From NCBI GenBank assembly GCA_964467785.1, contig CAYXVB010000209.1:1-5730 (forward strand): DNA of 5,730 bases, written 5' to 3'. The position numbers and the translations under genes are program-made. The notes under the pieces are model-generated. The model had not been told where the DNA came from. It searched no databases and was given only the letters and a program-made list of their open reading frames with translations. Shown here one piece after another: positions 1-5,695 of this stretch. Source of the stretch: CAYXVB01 sp964467785. Its GTDB lineage: Bacteria; Bdellovibrionota; UBA1018. Within the stretch, counting starts at the first letter, position 1, and every line of letters begins with the position of its first letter.

Positions 1-653
1 AGGAAGAACGCGACCGCGTTGTGGCCGTACCACCACTGCACCAGCGCATCCTGGACGCCGGCGAAGACCGAGTAGCTCTTCAGCGCGTTCAGCGGCAGCG
101 CGAGGCTGTTCACGATGTGCAGCACCGCCACCGTGACGATCGTCGCGATGTAGAACCAGATCGCGACATAGATGTGGCGTTCCCGGCGCTTGAAGATCGC
201 GCCGAAGAAGTTCACGGCGAAGAGGACCCACACCAAGGTGATGGCGATGTCGATCGGCCACTCGAGCTCGGCGTACTCCTTGCTCGTCGTGATGCCGAGG
301 GGCAGGGTGAGCGCCGCGCTCACGATGATGAGCTGCCAGCCCCAGAAGTGCGCCCAAGACAGGGCGTCCGAGAGCATACGGGTCTTGAGCAGTCGCTGTG
401 AGGAGTAATAGACGCCCGCGAAGACCGCGTTGCCGGCAAAGGCAAAGACCGCGGCGTTGGTGTGCAAGGGCCTCAGTCGTCCGAAAGTGAACCACGAAAG
501 GCCAAGGTTCATTTTCCAATGGGCGAGCTGGGAGGCTGCCAGCACGCCCACCAGCATAGCGACAATCGCCCAGACGGCCGTGGCAATCACGAACGCCCGA
601 ACGACTCCGTCGTCATACCGGATCGTTTCCATTTTAGTTTGGGTTTGGTTCAT
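1..653 (-). CDS. ccoN: cbb3-type cytochrome c oxidase subunit I, N-terminal part (runs off left edge)
   Basis: Catalytic heme-copper subunit of the high-affinity cbb3 oxidase in the inner membrane; it reduces oxygen to water and pumps protons. Only 217 codons are inside the window. I translated it by hand from the ATG at 653. Seen: a hydrophobic segment at about residues 18-40, then RPLHTNA (61-67), whose His64 matches the low-spin heme b ligand of the family; the conserved acidic stretch KEYAELEWP (125-133); and WWYGHNAVAFF (207-217), whose His211 matches the first CuB ligand. These motifs are diagnostic for CcoN rather than for aa3- or bo3-type subunit I. The remaining CuB and heme ligands lie beyond the edge, where ccoO and ccoP would be expected. 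A second in-frame ATG is codon 8, but neither start has a clear Shine-Dalgarno; the first is chosen as the longest. The gene starts 69 bases after ccoS. Confidence 0.96.
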   Translation of the reverse strand, partial: MNQTQTKMETIRYDDGVVRAFVIATAVWAIVAMLVGVLAASQLAHWKMNLGLSWFTFGRLRPLHTNAAVFAFAGNAVFAGVYYSSQRLLKTRMLSDALSWAHFWGWQLIIVSAALTLPLGITTSKEYAELEWPIDIAITLVWVLFAVNFFGAIFKRRERHIYVAIWFYIATIVTVAVLHIVNSLALPLNALKSYSVFAGVQDALVQWWYGHNAVAFF

Positions 654-676
654 AACTCGTTTCTGCCTAGTTCGGT

Positions 677-691
677 CATTAGTGACTAATG
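677..691. promoter_or_regulatory. Perfect 15-base palindrome between ccoS and ccoN
   Basis: CATTAGTGACTAATG is a perfect inverted repeat (7+1+7) in the 69-base gap upstream of ccoN, 24 bases before its start codon. Short CGG and CCG flanks continue the symmetry with one bulged base. It does not match the FNR/ANR box (TTGAT-N4-ATCAA), the usual control site of cbb3 operons. It has the form of a dimeric repressor or activator operator; the binding protein is unknown. The gap has no T-run that would make it a terminator. Confidence 0.5.
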
Positions 692-722
692 CCGGGCTTC
701 TCTTCCTTTCTCGATGGGGACT

Positions 723-908
723 TCAGGGTTTCAGGGTCGTTGTCTTGGAGGCCGCATCCAGCCCGGCCGGTTCGTCTTGCAACAGCATTCGGTGGGCTGG
801 AGTCTTGAGATCGTCGTACTGGCCCGAGTTCGTCATCCAGACGAAACAAGCCAGAAACCCGAATCCCAGGAGCAAGGCCACGGGTAACATCAGATAGATC
901 GCGTTCAT
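723..908 (-). CDS. ccoS: cbb3-type cytochrome oxidase assembly protein CcoS
   Basis: Small single-pass inner-membrane protein (61 residues, normal for the family) required for insertion of heme and copper cofactors into CcoN. Seen: one hydrophobic helix at about residues 3-24, followed directly by FVWMTNSGQYDDLKTPAHRM (22-41), which matches the CcoS signature of an aromatic-Trp pair, a Gly-Gln and the Asp-Asp-Leu-x-x-Pro-Ala stretch. The rest is a short polar tail. The start at 908 is chosen because it places the helix at the N-terminus and because its ATG overlaps the ccoI stop as ATGA, with GGAG seven bases upstream. The reading frame stays open to 1145, but that extension lies inside ccoI and lacks any family resemblance. 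Translation is very likely coupled to ccoI. Confidence 0.95.
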   Translation of the reverse strand: MNAIYLMLPVALLLGFGFLACFVWMTNSGQYDDLKTPAHRMLLQDEPAGLDAASKTTTLKP

Positions 909-3541
909 GCGCGGGCTCCGTCGACAGGGGAGGAAACTTTTGAAGATAAGAACACCGTCAGCGCGCTGGCCGGCATCAGGATCGCTGCGAAAAGCGGATC
1001 CACATGCCCCAGGAAGGCCGCGATCGAACCGGCGAAATTGTAGGCCAGGGACAGCGCTAGGTTGCGGCGCACCACGCTGATCGCTTTTCGGCCCAGGACC
1101 AGGAGCTGGTAGACGGGTTGAGTGCCTTCGCGAGCCAGATAGCAATCGGCGGCCTTAAGGCTCACCTCCATGCCGCCGTGAACCGCGACTCCGACATCGG
1201 CGCGCGAGAGGGCAAAAGCATCGTTGGCGCCATCTCCGACCATGACTGTGCCGGGCTGCGCCGATACCACGCGGGCCTTGTCCTCGGGCGTGGCGCGCGC
1301 GATCACGCGTTCGGCGGGAATGCCCACGGCCCGGGCGACAGCGAGCGCCGGCTCTTCGGAGTCACCGGTGAGGATCCAGGGTTCGAGGCCGAGGTCCTCG
1401 ATTTTTCGGATCGTTGCATGGGAATCCGAGCGCACTTCGTCGCCGAGCCACGCCAGGGCCACGGCACGGCCGTCTCGCACCAGGGCGATGCGAGTGACGA
1501 TGGAGCTGGAGATCCTTTGCTGCTCGTCCGTGCTCAGGTCCTCCAGGGCGGAGATTCCTTCGACGCCAGACGCGGCGCGAAGCTCAAAGCGGGACCCGTA
1601 AAGCGTGCCTGCGACGCCGTGGCCGGCGATTTCCTGGAAGTTCTCCGGTTCCGGTACTTCCTGGAAGTCCACCGCTGAGAATTTGCGGACGACCGCGCGG
1701 GCGATCGGATGACTGGAGCGGCCCTCGAGCGCCAGCGCAGCGAGTTCAGCCTCAGTGCGTGAGGTTCCCGTTTCGATCGACTTCCAAAGCACGACCTCGA
1801 GCCGGCCCTGGGTCAGGGTGCCGGTCTTGTCGAGGTAGATGCGTCGAGCGGCGCTCAAGCGCTCCAGCGCGTCCGCGCCCTTGATCAGGAGATTGGCGCG
1901 GGCGCCAGCCCCGAGCGCCTCGGTCATTGCCAGCGGCGTGGCCAGGGCCAGGGCGCAAGGGCAGGTCACGATCACCAGCGCGAGTGCTCGGTTGAAAGCG
2001 TCGCCCACCGGCACGCCAAAGTAAACGCAGCCCACGAAAAGGGCGATCGAGCCCGTGACCACCGCGGTGACGAAGTGACGGGAAATCTTGTCGGCGAGGA
2101 GCACGACGGGAGCTTTGCGTTGTTCACCCTGTTCGATGGAGCGAAGGATCTGTCCCAGACGCGTTTGATAGCCCGATGCCGAAACGCGGATGACGAGTGG
2201 CGCGCCTTCGTTGACCGTTCCGGCGAATACCGGATGTCCGACGTTGGTTTCGGTGAGCTGGCTTTCACCCGTGAGCCACGCGCAGTTCATCCGGGAGCGC
2301 CCTTTTTCGACCACGCCGTCGGCCGGCAGAGTCTCGCCCGAGCGAACCTCGATGAGATCCCCGGCGACAAGAAGCTCGGAGGCGCATTCCTCGCGAATTT
2401 CGGCGCCGTCCGCGTTGACGCGAAGGCGGCGAGTGGTGGAGGGCGCAAGAAAGAAGGCCAGTCGCGAGCGGGCGCGCGCGGCCTGTTGGGTGCGGGCTAG
2501 GACGTAGCGGCTTGAAAGCAGCAGAAAGGTGAAGGCGGCCAGCGAGTCGAAGTAGACATGACCGGAGCCGCGGAACAGGTTGACCGTGCTGGCGGTGGTC
2601 GCTAGGAAAACGGCGAGCACGACGGGCACGTCGATCGAGACGGTACGGGTCCGGATCGCGGCCAGCGCGCTCCGATAAAAAGGCACGCAGCTGTATAGGA
2701 GAACGGGGAGGAAGAGCAGAGCGCTCACTTCATTGAAATGCTGAGCTAGTGCTCCCTCCGCGCCCGCATAGATGGAAACGGCGAGCAACATGATGTTGCC
2801 CATGGCGGCCGCGGCCACGCCGATTCGCATCAGAGTGGAGCGGTTTTCTTTTTTCTGCAGGTCTTCGGCCTCTTCCCCGCGAACGGGATGCGCGGGATAG
2901 CCCATTCTCCGGAACTCGGCGGAGACCGAAGCAAAACTGCCTCCGTTGGGGAGTAGCTCCACGCGCGCCGTGGATTGGTTCAGGTCGAGGCGTACCGCGC
3001 CGACACCGGGAACGAATTGTGGGAGCTTTTCGAGAAGCCAGAGGCAGGCCGCGCAATGAATGCCTTCGAGGTAGAACTCCATCACTCGAGCCCCTTCGAT
3101 CGTCTTCTTCGAATAAAGCTCGAGGAAGCCCGGGTCGTCGAGGTAAGCGTATTGAGCGTGAGGGTCGCCGGAGGCGGGGCCCGGATCGGGTGCCGAGTTT
3201 TGAGGACCTTCACCCGCGGACTCGCGGATTCTGTAATAATCGGTGAGCCCCCGCTCCTCGAGTAGCGCGAAGACGGAGCGACAGCCCGAACAGCAGAACA
3301 GGCGGGATTCCTGTTGCGCGGGCCCGGATTTGCGGGTCAGAGGAAATACTTTTGCGGGCAGGACACGGCCGCACTGCGCGCAATGGGGGGAGGACGGCTT
3401 CGAAGTCGTCGTCGAAGTTGTTGTCGAAGTTGTTGTCGAAGTTGCTGTCGCCAGTGTTGAGTCCGTGTCTCCATTCAACATCATCTGTGGCGAATCTGGC
3501 GCTGATTCCACGGACGAATGAAGCGTGTCCTGAGGTTGCAT
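905..3541 (-). CDS. ccoI: Copper-translocating P1B-type ATPase for cbb3 oxidase maturation (CcoI/FixI, CopA2-like)
   Basis: Inner-membrane ATPase that exports Cu(I) from the cytoplasm to supply the CuB centre of CcoN. Domains in order: a low-complexity Ser/Thr head (about 28-51); a cysteine-rich metal-binding region with CAQC (54-57) and CCSGC (83-87), as in the putative metal-binding domain that precedes HMA in this subfamily; an HMA domain with GIHCAAC (Cys163, Cys166); membrane helices around 240-348; actuator TGES (424-427); a CPC transport site (527-529); phosphorylation motif DKTGT (Asp571); HP motif (611-612); GHGV (640-643); GDGAND (769-774); and two last helices with Tyr834-Asn835 and Met856/Ser859, the other copper-coordinating positions of P1B-1 pumps. 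All catalytic motifs are intact; 878 residues is slightly long because of the head and a Pro/Gly-rich stretch at 108-128. The 3' end overlaps ccoS by four bases. The ATG at 3541 has no Shine-Dalgarno; Met20 or Met21 are alternative starts that keep every domain. The immediate ccoS and ccoN neighbours favour CcoI over housekeeping CopA. Confidence 0.97.
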   Translation of the reverse strand: MQPQDTLHSSVESAPDSPQMMLNGDTDSTLATATSTTTSTTTSTTTSKPSSPHCAQCGRVLPAKVFPLTRKSGPAQQESRLFCCSGCRSVFALLEERGLTDYYRIRESAGEGPQNSAPDPGPASGDPHAQYAYLDDPGFLELYSKKTIEGARVMEFYLEGIHCAACLWLLEKLPQFVPGVGAVRLDLNQSTARVELLPNGGSFASVSAEFRRMGYPAHPVRGEEAEDLQKKENRSTLMRIGVAAAAMGNIMLLAVSIYAGAEGALAQHFNEVSALLFLPVLLYSCVPFYRSALAAIRTRTVSIDVPVVLAVFLATTASTVNLFRGSGHVYFDSLAAFTFLLLSSRYVLARTQQAARARSRLAFFLAPSTTRRLRVNADGAEIREECASELLVAGDLIEVRSGETLPADGVVEKGRSRMNCAWLTGESQLTETNVGHPVFAGTVNEGAPLVIRVSASGYQTRLGQILRSIEQGEQRKAPVVLLADKISRHFVTAVVTGSIALFVGCVYFGVPVGDAFNRALALVIVTCPCALALATPLAMTEALGAGARANLLIKGADALERLSAARRIYLDKTGTLTQGRLEVVLWKSIETGTSRTEAELAALALEGRSSHPIARAVVRKFSAVDFQEVPEPENFQEIAGHGVAGTLYGSRFELRAASGVEGISALEDLSTDEQQRISSSIVTRIALVRDGRAVALAWLGDEVRSDSHATIRKIEDLGLEPWILTGDSEEPALAVARAVGIPAERVIARATPEDKARVVSAQPGTVMVGDGANDAFALSRADVGVAVHGGMEVSLKAADCYLAREGTQPVYQLLVLGRKAISVVRRNLALSLAYNFAGSIAAFLGHVDPLFAAILMPASALTVFLSSKVSSPVDGARA
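916..919 (-). promoter_or_regulatory. Ribosome binding site of ccoS
   Basis: GGAG on the minus strand, seven bases before the ATG at 908 and inside the last codons of ccoI. It fixes the ccoS start over the longer open frame and supports translational coupling through the ATGA overlap at 905-908. It is the only well placed Shine-Dalgarno among the minus-strand genes of the window. Confidence 0.7.
3401..3448. repeat. Four-unit 12-base tandem repeat inside the 5' part of ccoI
   Basis: Four consecutive copies of CGAAGTTGTTGT (plus strand) at 3401-3412, 3413-3424, 3425-3436 and 3437-3448. The middle two are identical, the first differs by two bases (CGAAGTCGTCGT) and the last by one (CGAAGTTGCTGT). 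On the coding strand each unit encodes Thr-(Thr/Ala)-Thr-Ser, giving residues 32-47 of CcoI. The unit is a multiple of three, so gain or loss of copies keeps the frame and only changes the length of the cytoplasmic head before the first Cys-x-x-Cys pair. Confidence 0.9.
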
Positions 3542-3556
3542 GTTGCGTCTACATTT

Positions 3557-3569
3557 GCACGGAGCGTGC
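3557..3569 (-). promoter_or_regulatory. Small hairpin in the ccoI leader
   Basis: GCACG-GAG-CGTGC is a perfect five-base-pair stem with a three-base loop, ending 15 bases before the ccoI start codon, about where a ribosome binding site would lie. The leader has no Shine-Dalgarno. The hairpin is not followed by a T-run on either strand, so it is not an intrinsic terminator. A role in translation or mRNA stability is only a guess. Confidence 0.35.
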
Positions 3570-3609
3570 CCGAACGAAAGAGTTCATTTTCGGCTCAAGA
3601 TACTTTTTG

Positions 3610-3627
3610 AATGAGCTTAAATGAGCT
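3610..3627. repeat. Direct repeat AATGAGCT with 10-base period upstream of ccoI
   Basis: AATGAGCT occurs at 3610-3617 and again at 3620-3627, one DNA helical turn apart, 69-86 bases upstream of the ccoI start. Direct repeats on the same helix face are typical of some response-regulator sites, but nothing here identifies the protein. The surrounding gap (3542-3694) is AT-richer than the flanking genes and should hold the ccoI promoter; I could not choose a convincing -35/-10 pair. Confidence 0.4.
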
Positions 3628-3644
3628 GCTTTTGGACGTGGCGG

Positions 3645-3655
3645 GACAAATTGTC
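3645..3655. promoter_or_regulatory. Short perfect inverted repeat in the gap before ccoI
   Basis: GACAA-A-TTGTC is an 11-base perfect inverted repeat (5+1+5) about 105-115 bases upstream of the ccoI start and 40 bases past the end of the upstream gene. It may be an operator half of the same control region as the nearby direct repeat. It is short enough to occur by chance. Confidence 0.25.
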
Positions 3656-3694
3656 ACAAAGAAGTTTTTCCTAGGGCCTGATCCCTGGCGAAAC

Positions 3695-4447
3695 CTAAGC
3701 GGAGAGATCTTCGCCTTCGGGGCTGGAACCCTCTCCTTCGGCTCTTTCGTCGAGATAGTAGTGCTCGACGGCATAGGTGAGCAGCCGCACTTCGTGTGAA
3801 AGTGGTACTCCTTTTTTCGTCGCTTCTGAATGTAGCCAATCCACGTAGCCCTGGATCTCCTCTTCGGGGATCTCCTTCAGGCGTTTTCCGCGGTACTTCT
3901 TTCCGAACAGGATCTGAAACTCCCCCAGTTGCTCGCGACTGGGCGGTGTCGGAGGAGCGCTTGCCGCGGGGGCCGTGTTCGAGGCGGGTGGCGCCGCGCG
4001 CGAGGGCTGGACCTGCTGCGTCTGGGGTTGAGTTTTTAAGCCCGGATTTACGGGAGCAGTCGCGTACGTGGGAGAGGGAGGAGCGACCGGCGAATCCACG
4101 ATCCGATTGCCTTCGTCCAGCTCGTCGGCGCAGAACTGCGTTCCGTAGCCAACGAGCGCAAGCGCCCGTCCAATGGCGCCGGTTTCTGCCTTCTCCAGGA
4201 AGTCCGGGAATCCTCGCTCGTTTTCGAATTTGTGCGAAACCGAGAGGATACGTCCTTGAGTGTCGCGGATGGTGGCGCGGGCGGTGGCCGACTTGTCGGT
4301 GACTGAGACGAACTCGGTCTCGATCGACCAGTCCGGGTGTTCCTCCCGGAACCAGACGAGGCGGTATTTGACTTCGAGGTATTCCTTGCCTCGGAGATTA
4401 AGGAGCGGGAGCTCGGTGCCCTTTTGCGTCTTGAAGTTGCGTGTCAT
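3695..4447 (-). CDS. Putative single-strand annealing protein-like (Rad52/Sak-like) protein with ExoX-like C-terminal module
   Basis: No family could be confirmed by search; this is read from motifs. Residues 1-118 form a compact N-terminal domain: YLEVKYRLVWFREEHPDW (23-40), a strand pattern with ATARATIRDTQGRIL (54-68), then FLEKAETGAIGRALALVGYG (83-102) and DEGNRIVD (111-118). The last two segments resemble phage recombination proteins of the Rad52/Sak type, in which an E-x-A-E-T-x-A-[IV]-G-R-A-L helix is characteristic. A Pro/Gln/Ala-rich linker (about 120-170) leads to a C-terminal module with FGKKYRGKRLKEIPEEEI (181-198) and YVDWL (201-205), like the small module at the end of ExoX-type proteins; the tail is acidic. 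No signal peptide or membrane helix is seen, so it is probably cytoplasmic and DNA-binding (inferred). The start is forced upstream: an in-frame TGA lies two codons before the ATG, and GAAGG abuts the ATG with no spacer, so initiation is not Shine-Dalgarno-like. Neighbours are not phage genes. Confidence 0.85.
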   Translation of the reverse strand: MTRNFKTQKGTELPLLNLRGKEYLEVKYRLVWFREEHPDWSIETEFVSVTDKSATARATIRDTQGRILSVSHKFENERGFPDFLEKAETGAIGRALALVGYGTQFCADELDEGNRIVDSPVAPPSPTYATAPVNPGLKTQPQTQQVQPSRAAPPASNTAPAASAPPTPPSREQLGEFQILFGKKYRGKRLKEIPEEEIQGYVDWLHSEATKKGVPLSHEVRLLTYAVEHYYLDERAEGEGSSPEGEDLSA

Positions 4448-4488
4448 CCTTCAGGCATAGCGGAAGCGCGAAGGCGGGCGCAATAAAA

Positions 4489-4517
4489 ATGATAAACACG
4501 CTTTGTGTAATTGGTAC
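4489..4517 (-). promoter_or_regulatory. Candidate promoter for the annealing-like gene
   Basis: On the minus strand TATCAT (4494-4489) matches five of six bases of a sigma-70 -10 box, with GTACCA (4517-4512; three of six) 17 bases upstream. It lies in the AT-rich part of the 109-base gap after the histidine kinase and would give a leader of about 35 bases. The weak -35 suggests activator help or a false positive. A small ACAC-N5-GTGT dyad (4496-4508) sits in the spacer. Confidence 0.3.
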
Positions 4518-4522
4518 GTGAC

Positions 4523-4551
4523 CAGCGATTTCCGCAGTTCGCCGCTCGCTG
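4523..4551. repeat. Inverted repeat just after the histidine kinase gene
   Basis: CAGCGA (4523-4528) and TCGCTG (4546-4551) are perfect six-base arms separated by 17 bases, starting just past the stop codon of the kinase gene. No T-run follows on the minus strand, so an intrinsic terminator is unlikely; it may only stabilise the 3' end of the message. Confidence 0.25.
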
Positions 4552-4556
4552 CAGCT

Positions 4557-5648
4557 TCATCCGCTGAGTGGCAGTGAGAGGACGAAGCGCGTGCGCGGCG
4601 ATTCGGTATCGAGCCACAATCTGCCGCCGAGAGATGCCGCGATTTCGTCGGAAAGATAGAGCCCAAGCCCTGCGTTTTTCCCGCCCGTCTTCGTCGTGAA
4701 AAACGGTCGGTAAAGTCGCTCGCGGAGGCCGACGGGAATTCCCTTGCCGCTGTCGGTGATCGAGATGTCCACGTTCCCGTCCTTTGCGCTGACTTCGACG
4801 GCGATCCACTTTTGGGGAAGCATCGCGACGGCGTCATAGGCGTTGAGCATCAGGTGGATCAACAGGTGCTGCAGTTCGCTGCCGCGGCTTTTGACAAGCC
4901 ATTGGGGTTCAATGGATTCGGGCTCTTTCACTTCGATACCGTGGTTGCGAAAGCGGGTCGCGCAGAGCGCGAGCGCCTCGTTGAGCACCTTGGCAACGGA
5001 GACGGACATTGGCGTCTCCTGCGAGGCATCGCGCACAAAGTCACGAAAGGCGTGAATGACCTCGGAGATCCTGCGTGTCGCCTGCTCGATGCGCTCGGCG
5101 GCCGCAAGTATTTTTTCCGGCGCGGGAGGCGCATCGCTTTTGAGCTGTGTGCGTAGCACGCCCGCGCGGCCATGGATGACGGCCAGCGGGTTGTTGATTT
5201 CGTGGATAAAGGCCCCGACAAGCTCCGCCATGAATTGAATGCGCGAAGCCCCAGCGGCCTTGGCCCGAAGCGCGTCGGTCGTCGAAGTCAAGTGGGAGTC
5301 TGGTCCGGAAGACGTGAGGAGCAGCGCGAGCGGCCCTTCGGCGAGCGCGATCGCAATTAAGGAGCGCTTCTGATGCGAAACGGAAAGAGGTAGCTCCGCG
5401 ACCTGACCGGCTTTCAAAGTTTGGACCCGGGACAGGCAGTCAGAAATTTCCGGAATGGAGCTCAAAGTGCGGCCTATGCACGGGTCTGGAAGGCCGAGTA
5501 TCTGCTGAGCCTCCGGATTTGCAAAAGTTACCTTCCATTCCCCTGCCTCAGGGCTGGCGATCAAGGCAGGGATGTTCATCCGGGCGAGCCACTCCAGGGA
5601 GAGTTCCGGTATAGAATGACTGGATGGCGACGAAGGATGAGTTGCCAT
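4557..5648 (-). CDS. Soluble PAS-type sensor histidine kinase
   Basis: Two-component kinase that autophosphorylates on His and passes the phosphate to a response regulator, which is not in the window. Domains: an N-terminal PAS-like sensor (about 15-115; WKVTFANPEAQQILGLP at 38-54 matches the usual PAS entry); a linker; the dimerisation/phosphoacceptor helix with FIHEINNPLAVIHGR (His149) and its second helix to about 207; and the HATPase domain with N box LMLNAYDAV (Asn269, Asp272), G1 DSGKGIP (299-305), F box RPFFTTK (314-320) and G2 NAGLGLYLS (325-333). All catalytic motifs are intact. There is no transmembrane helix or signal peptide, so it senses a cytoplasmic or membrane-dissolved cue. 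The HEINNPL box and FFTTK resemble NtrB-like kinases. No heme-binding or Cys-pair motif is obvious in the PAS region. The ATG at 5648 lacks a clear Shine-Dalgarno; Met24 is a possible later start but would cut into the sensor domain. Confidence 0.95.
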   Translation of the reverse strand: MATHPSSPSSHSIPELSLEWLARMNIPALIASPEAGEWKVTFANPEAQQILGLPDPCIGRTLSSIPEISDCLSRVQTLKAGQVAELPLSVSHQKRSLIAIALAEGPLALLLTSSGPDSHLTSTTDALRAKAAGASRIQFMAELVGAFIHEINNPLAVIHGRAGVLRTQLKSDAPPAPEKILAAAERIEQATRRISEVIHAFRDFVRDASQETPMSVSVAKVLNEALALCATRFRNHGIEVKEPESIEPQWLVKSRGSELQHLLIHLMLNAYDAVAMLPQKWIAVEVSAKDGNVDISITDSGKGIPVGLRERLYRPFFTTKTGGKNAGLGLYLSDEIAASLGGRLWLDTESPRTRFVLSLPLSG

Positions 5649-5668
5649 GATGGATTCAAGACTAACGG

Positions 5669-5676
5669 TCTATAAG
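5669..5676. promoter_or_regulatory. Possible shared -10 region between divergent starts
   Basis: TATAAG (5671-5676) on the plus strand matches five of six bases of a -10 box, and the same spot reads TATAGA on the minus strand (5674-5669, four of six). It lies between the kinase start (5648) and the plus-strand start at 5720. No good -35 is found at normal spacing in either direction, so the call is weak. Confidence 0.2.
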
Positions 5677-5695
5677 GTGGGCTTGACCCGATTTG

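Noticed and set aside
430..897. Plus-strand open frame of 155 codons opposite ccoN and ccoS
   Set aside because: It is antisense to two recognised genes, has no family-like motifs, and is explained by the codon bias of the opposite strand.
908..1145. Longer form of CcoS starting at 1145
   Set aside because: The extra 79 residues are encoded inside ccoI in another frame, look like shadow sequence, and the 908 start has a Shine-Dalgarno and ATGA coupling.
1118..1678. Plus-strand open frame of 186 codons opposite ccoI
   Set aside because: Lies fully antisense to conserved ATPase domains; Arg/Gly/Ala-rich composition typical of a shadow frame.
3401..3448. Tandem repeat considered as a CRISPR fragment
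   Set aside because: Units are 12 bases, contiguous without spacers, and lie inside a coding sequence in frame.
3588..3610. Possible FNR/ANR box around TCAAGATACTTTTTGA upstream of ccoI
   Set aside because: The halves are TCAA then TTGA with eight bases between, the wrong order and spacing for TTGAT-N4-ATCAA.
3663..3684. AGGG-N6-CCCT dyad next to a T-run as a terminator for the annealing-like gene
   Set aside because: On the minus strand the run after the stem is A, not T, so polarity is wrong, and the stem is only four to five base pairs.
4444..4837. Two minus-strand open frames of 121 and 128 codons across the 3' end of the kinase gene and the following gap
   Set aside because: Most of their length is out-of-frame reading of the HATPase domain; Arg/Ser-rich with no recognisable motif.
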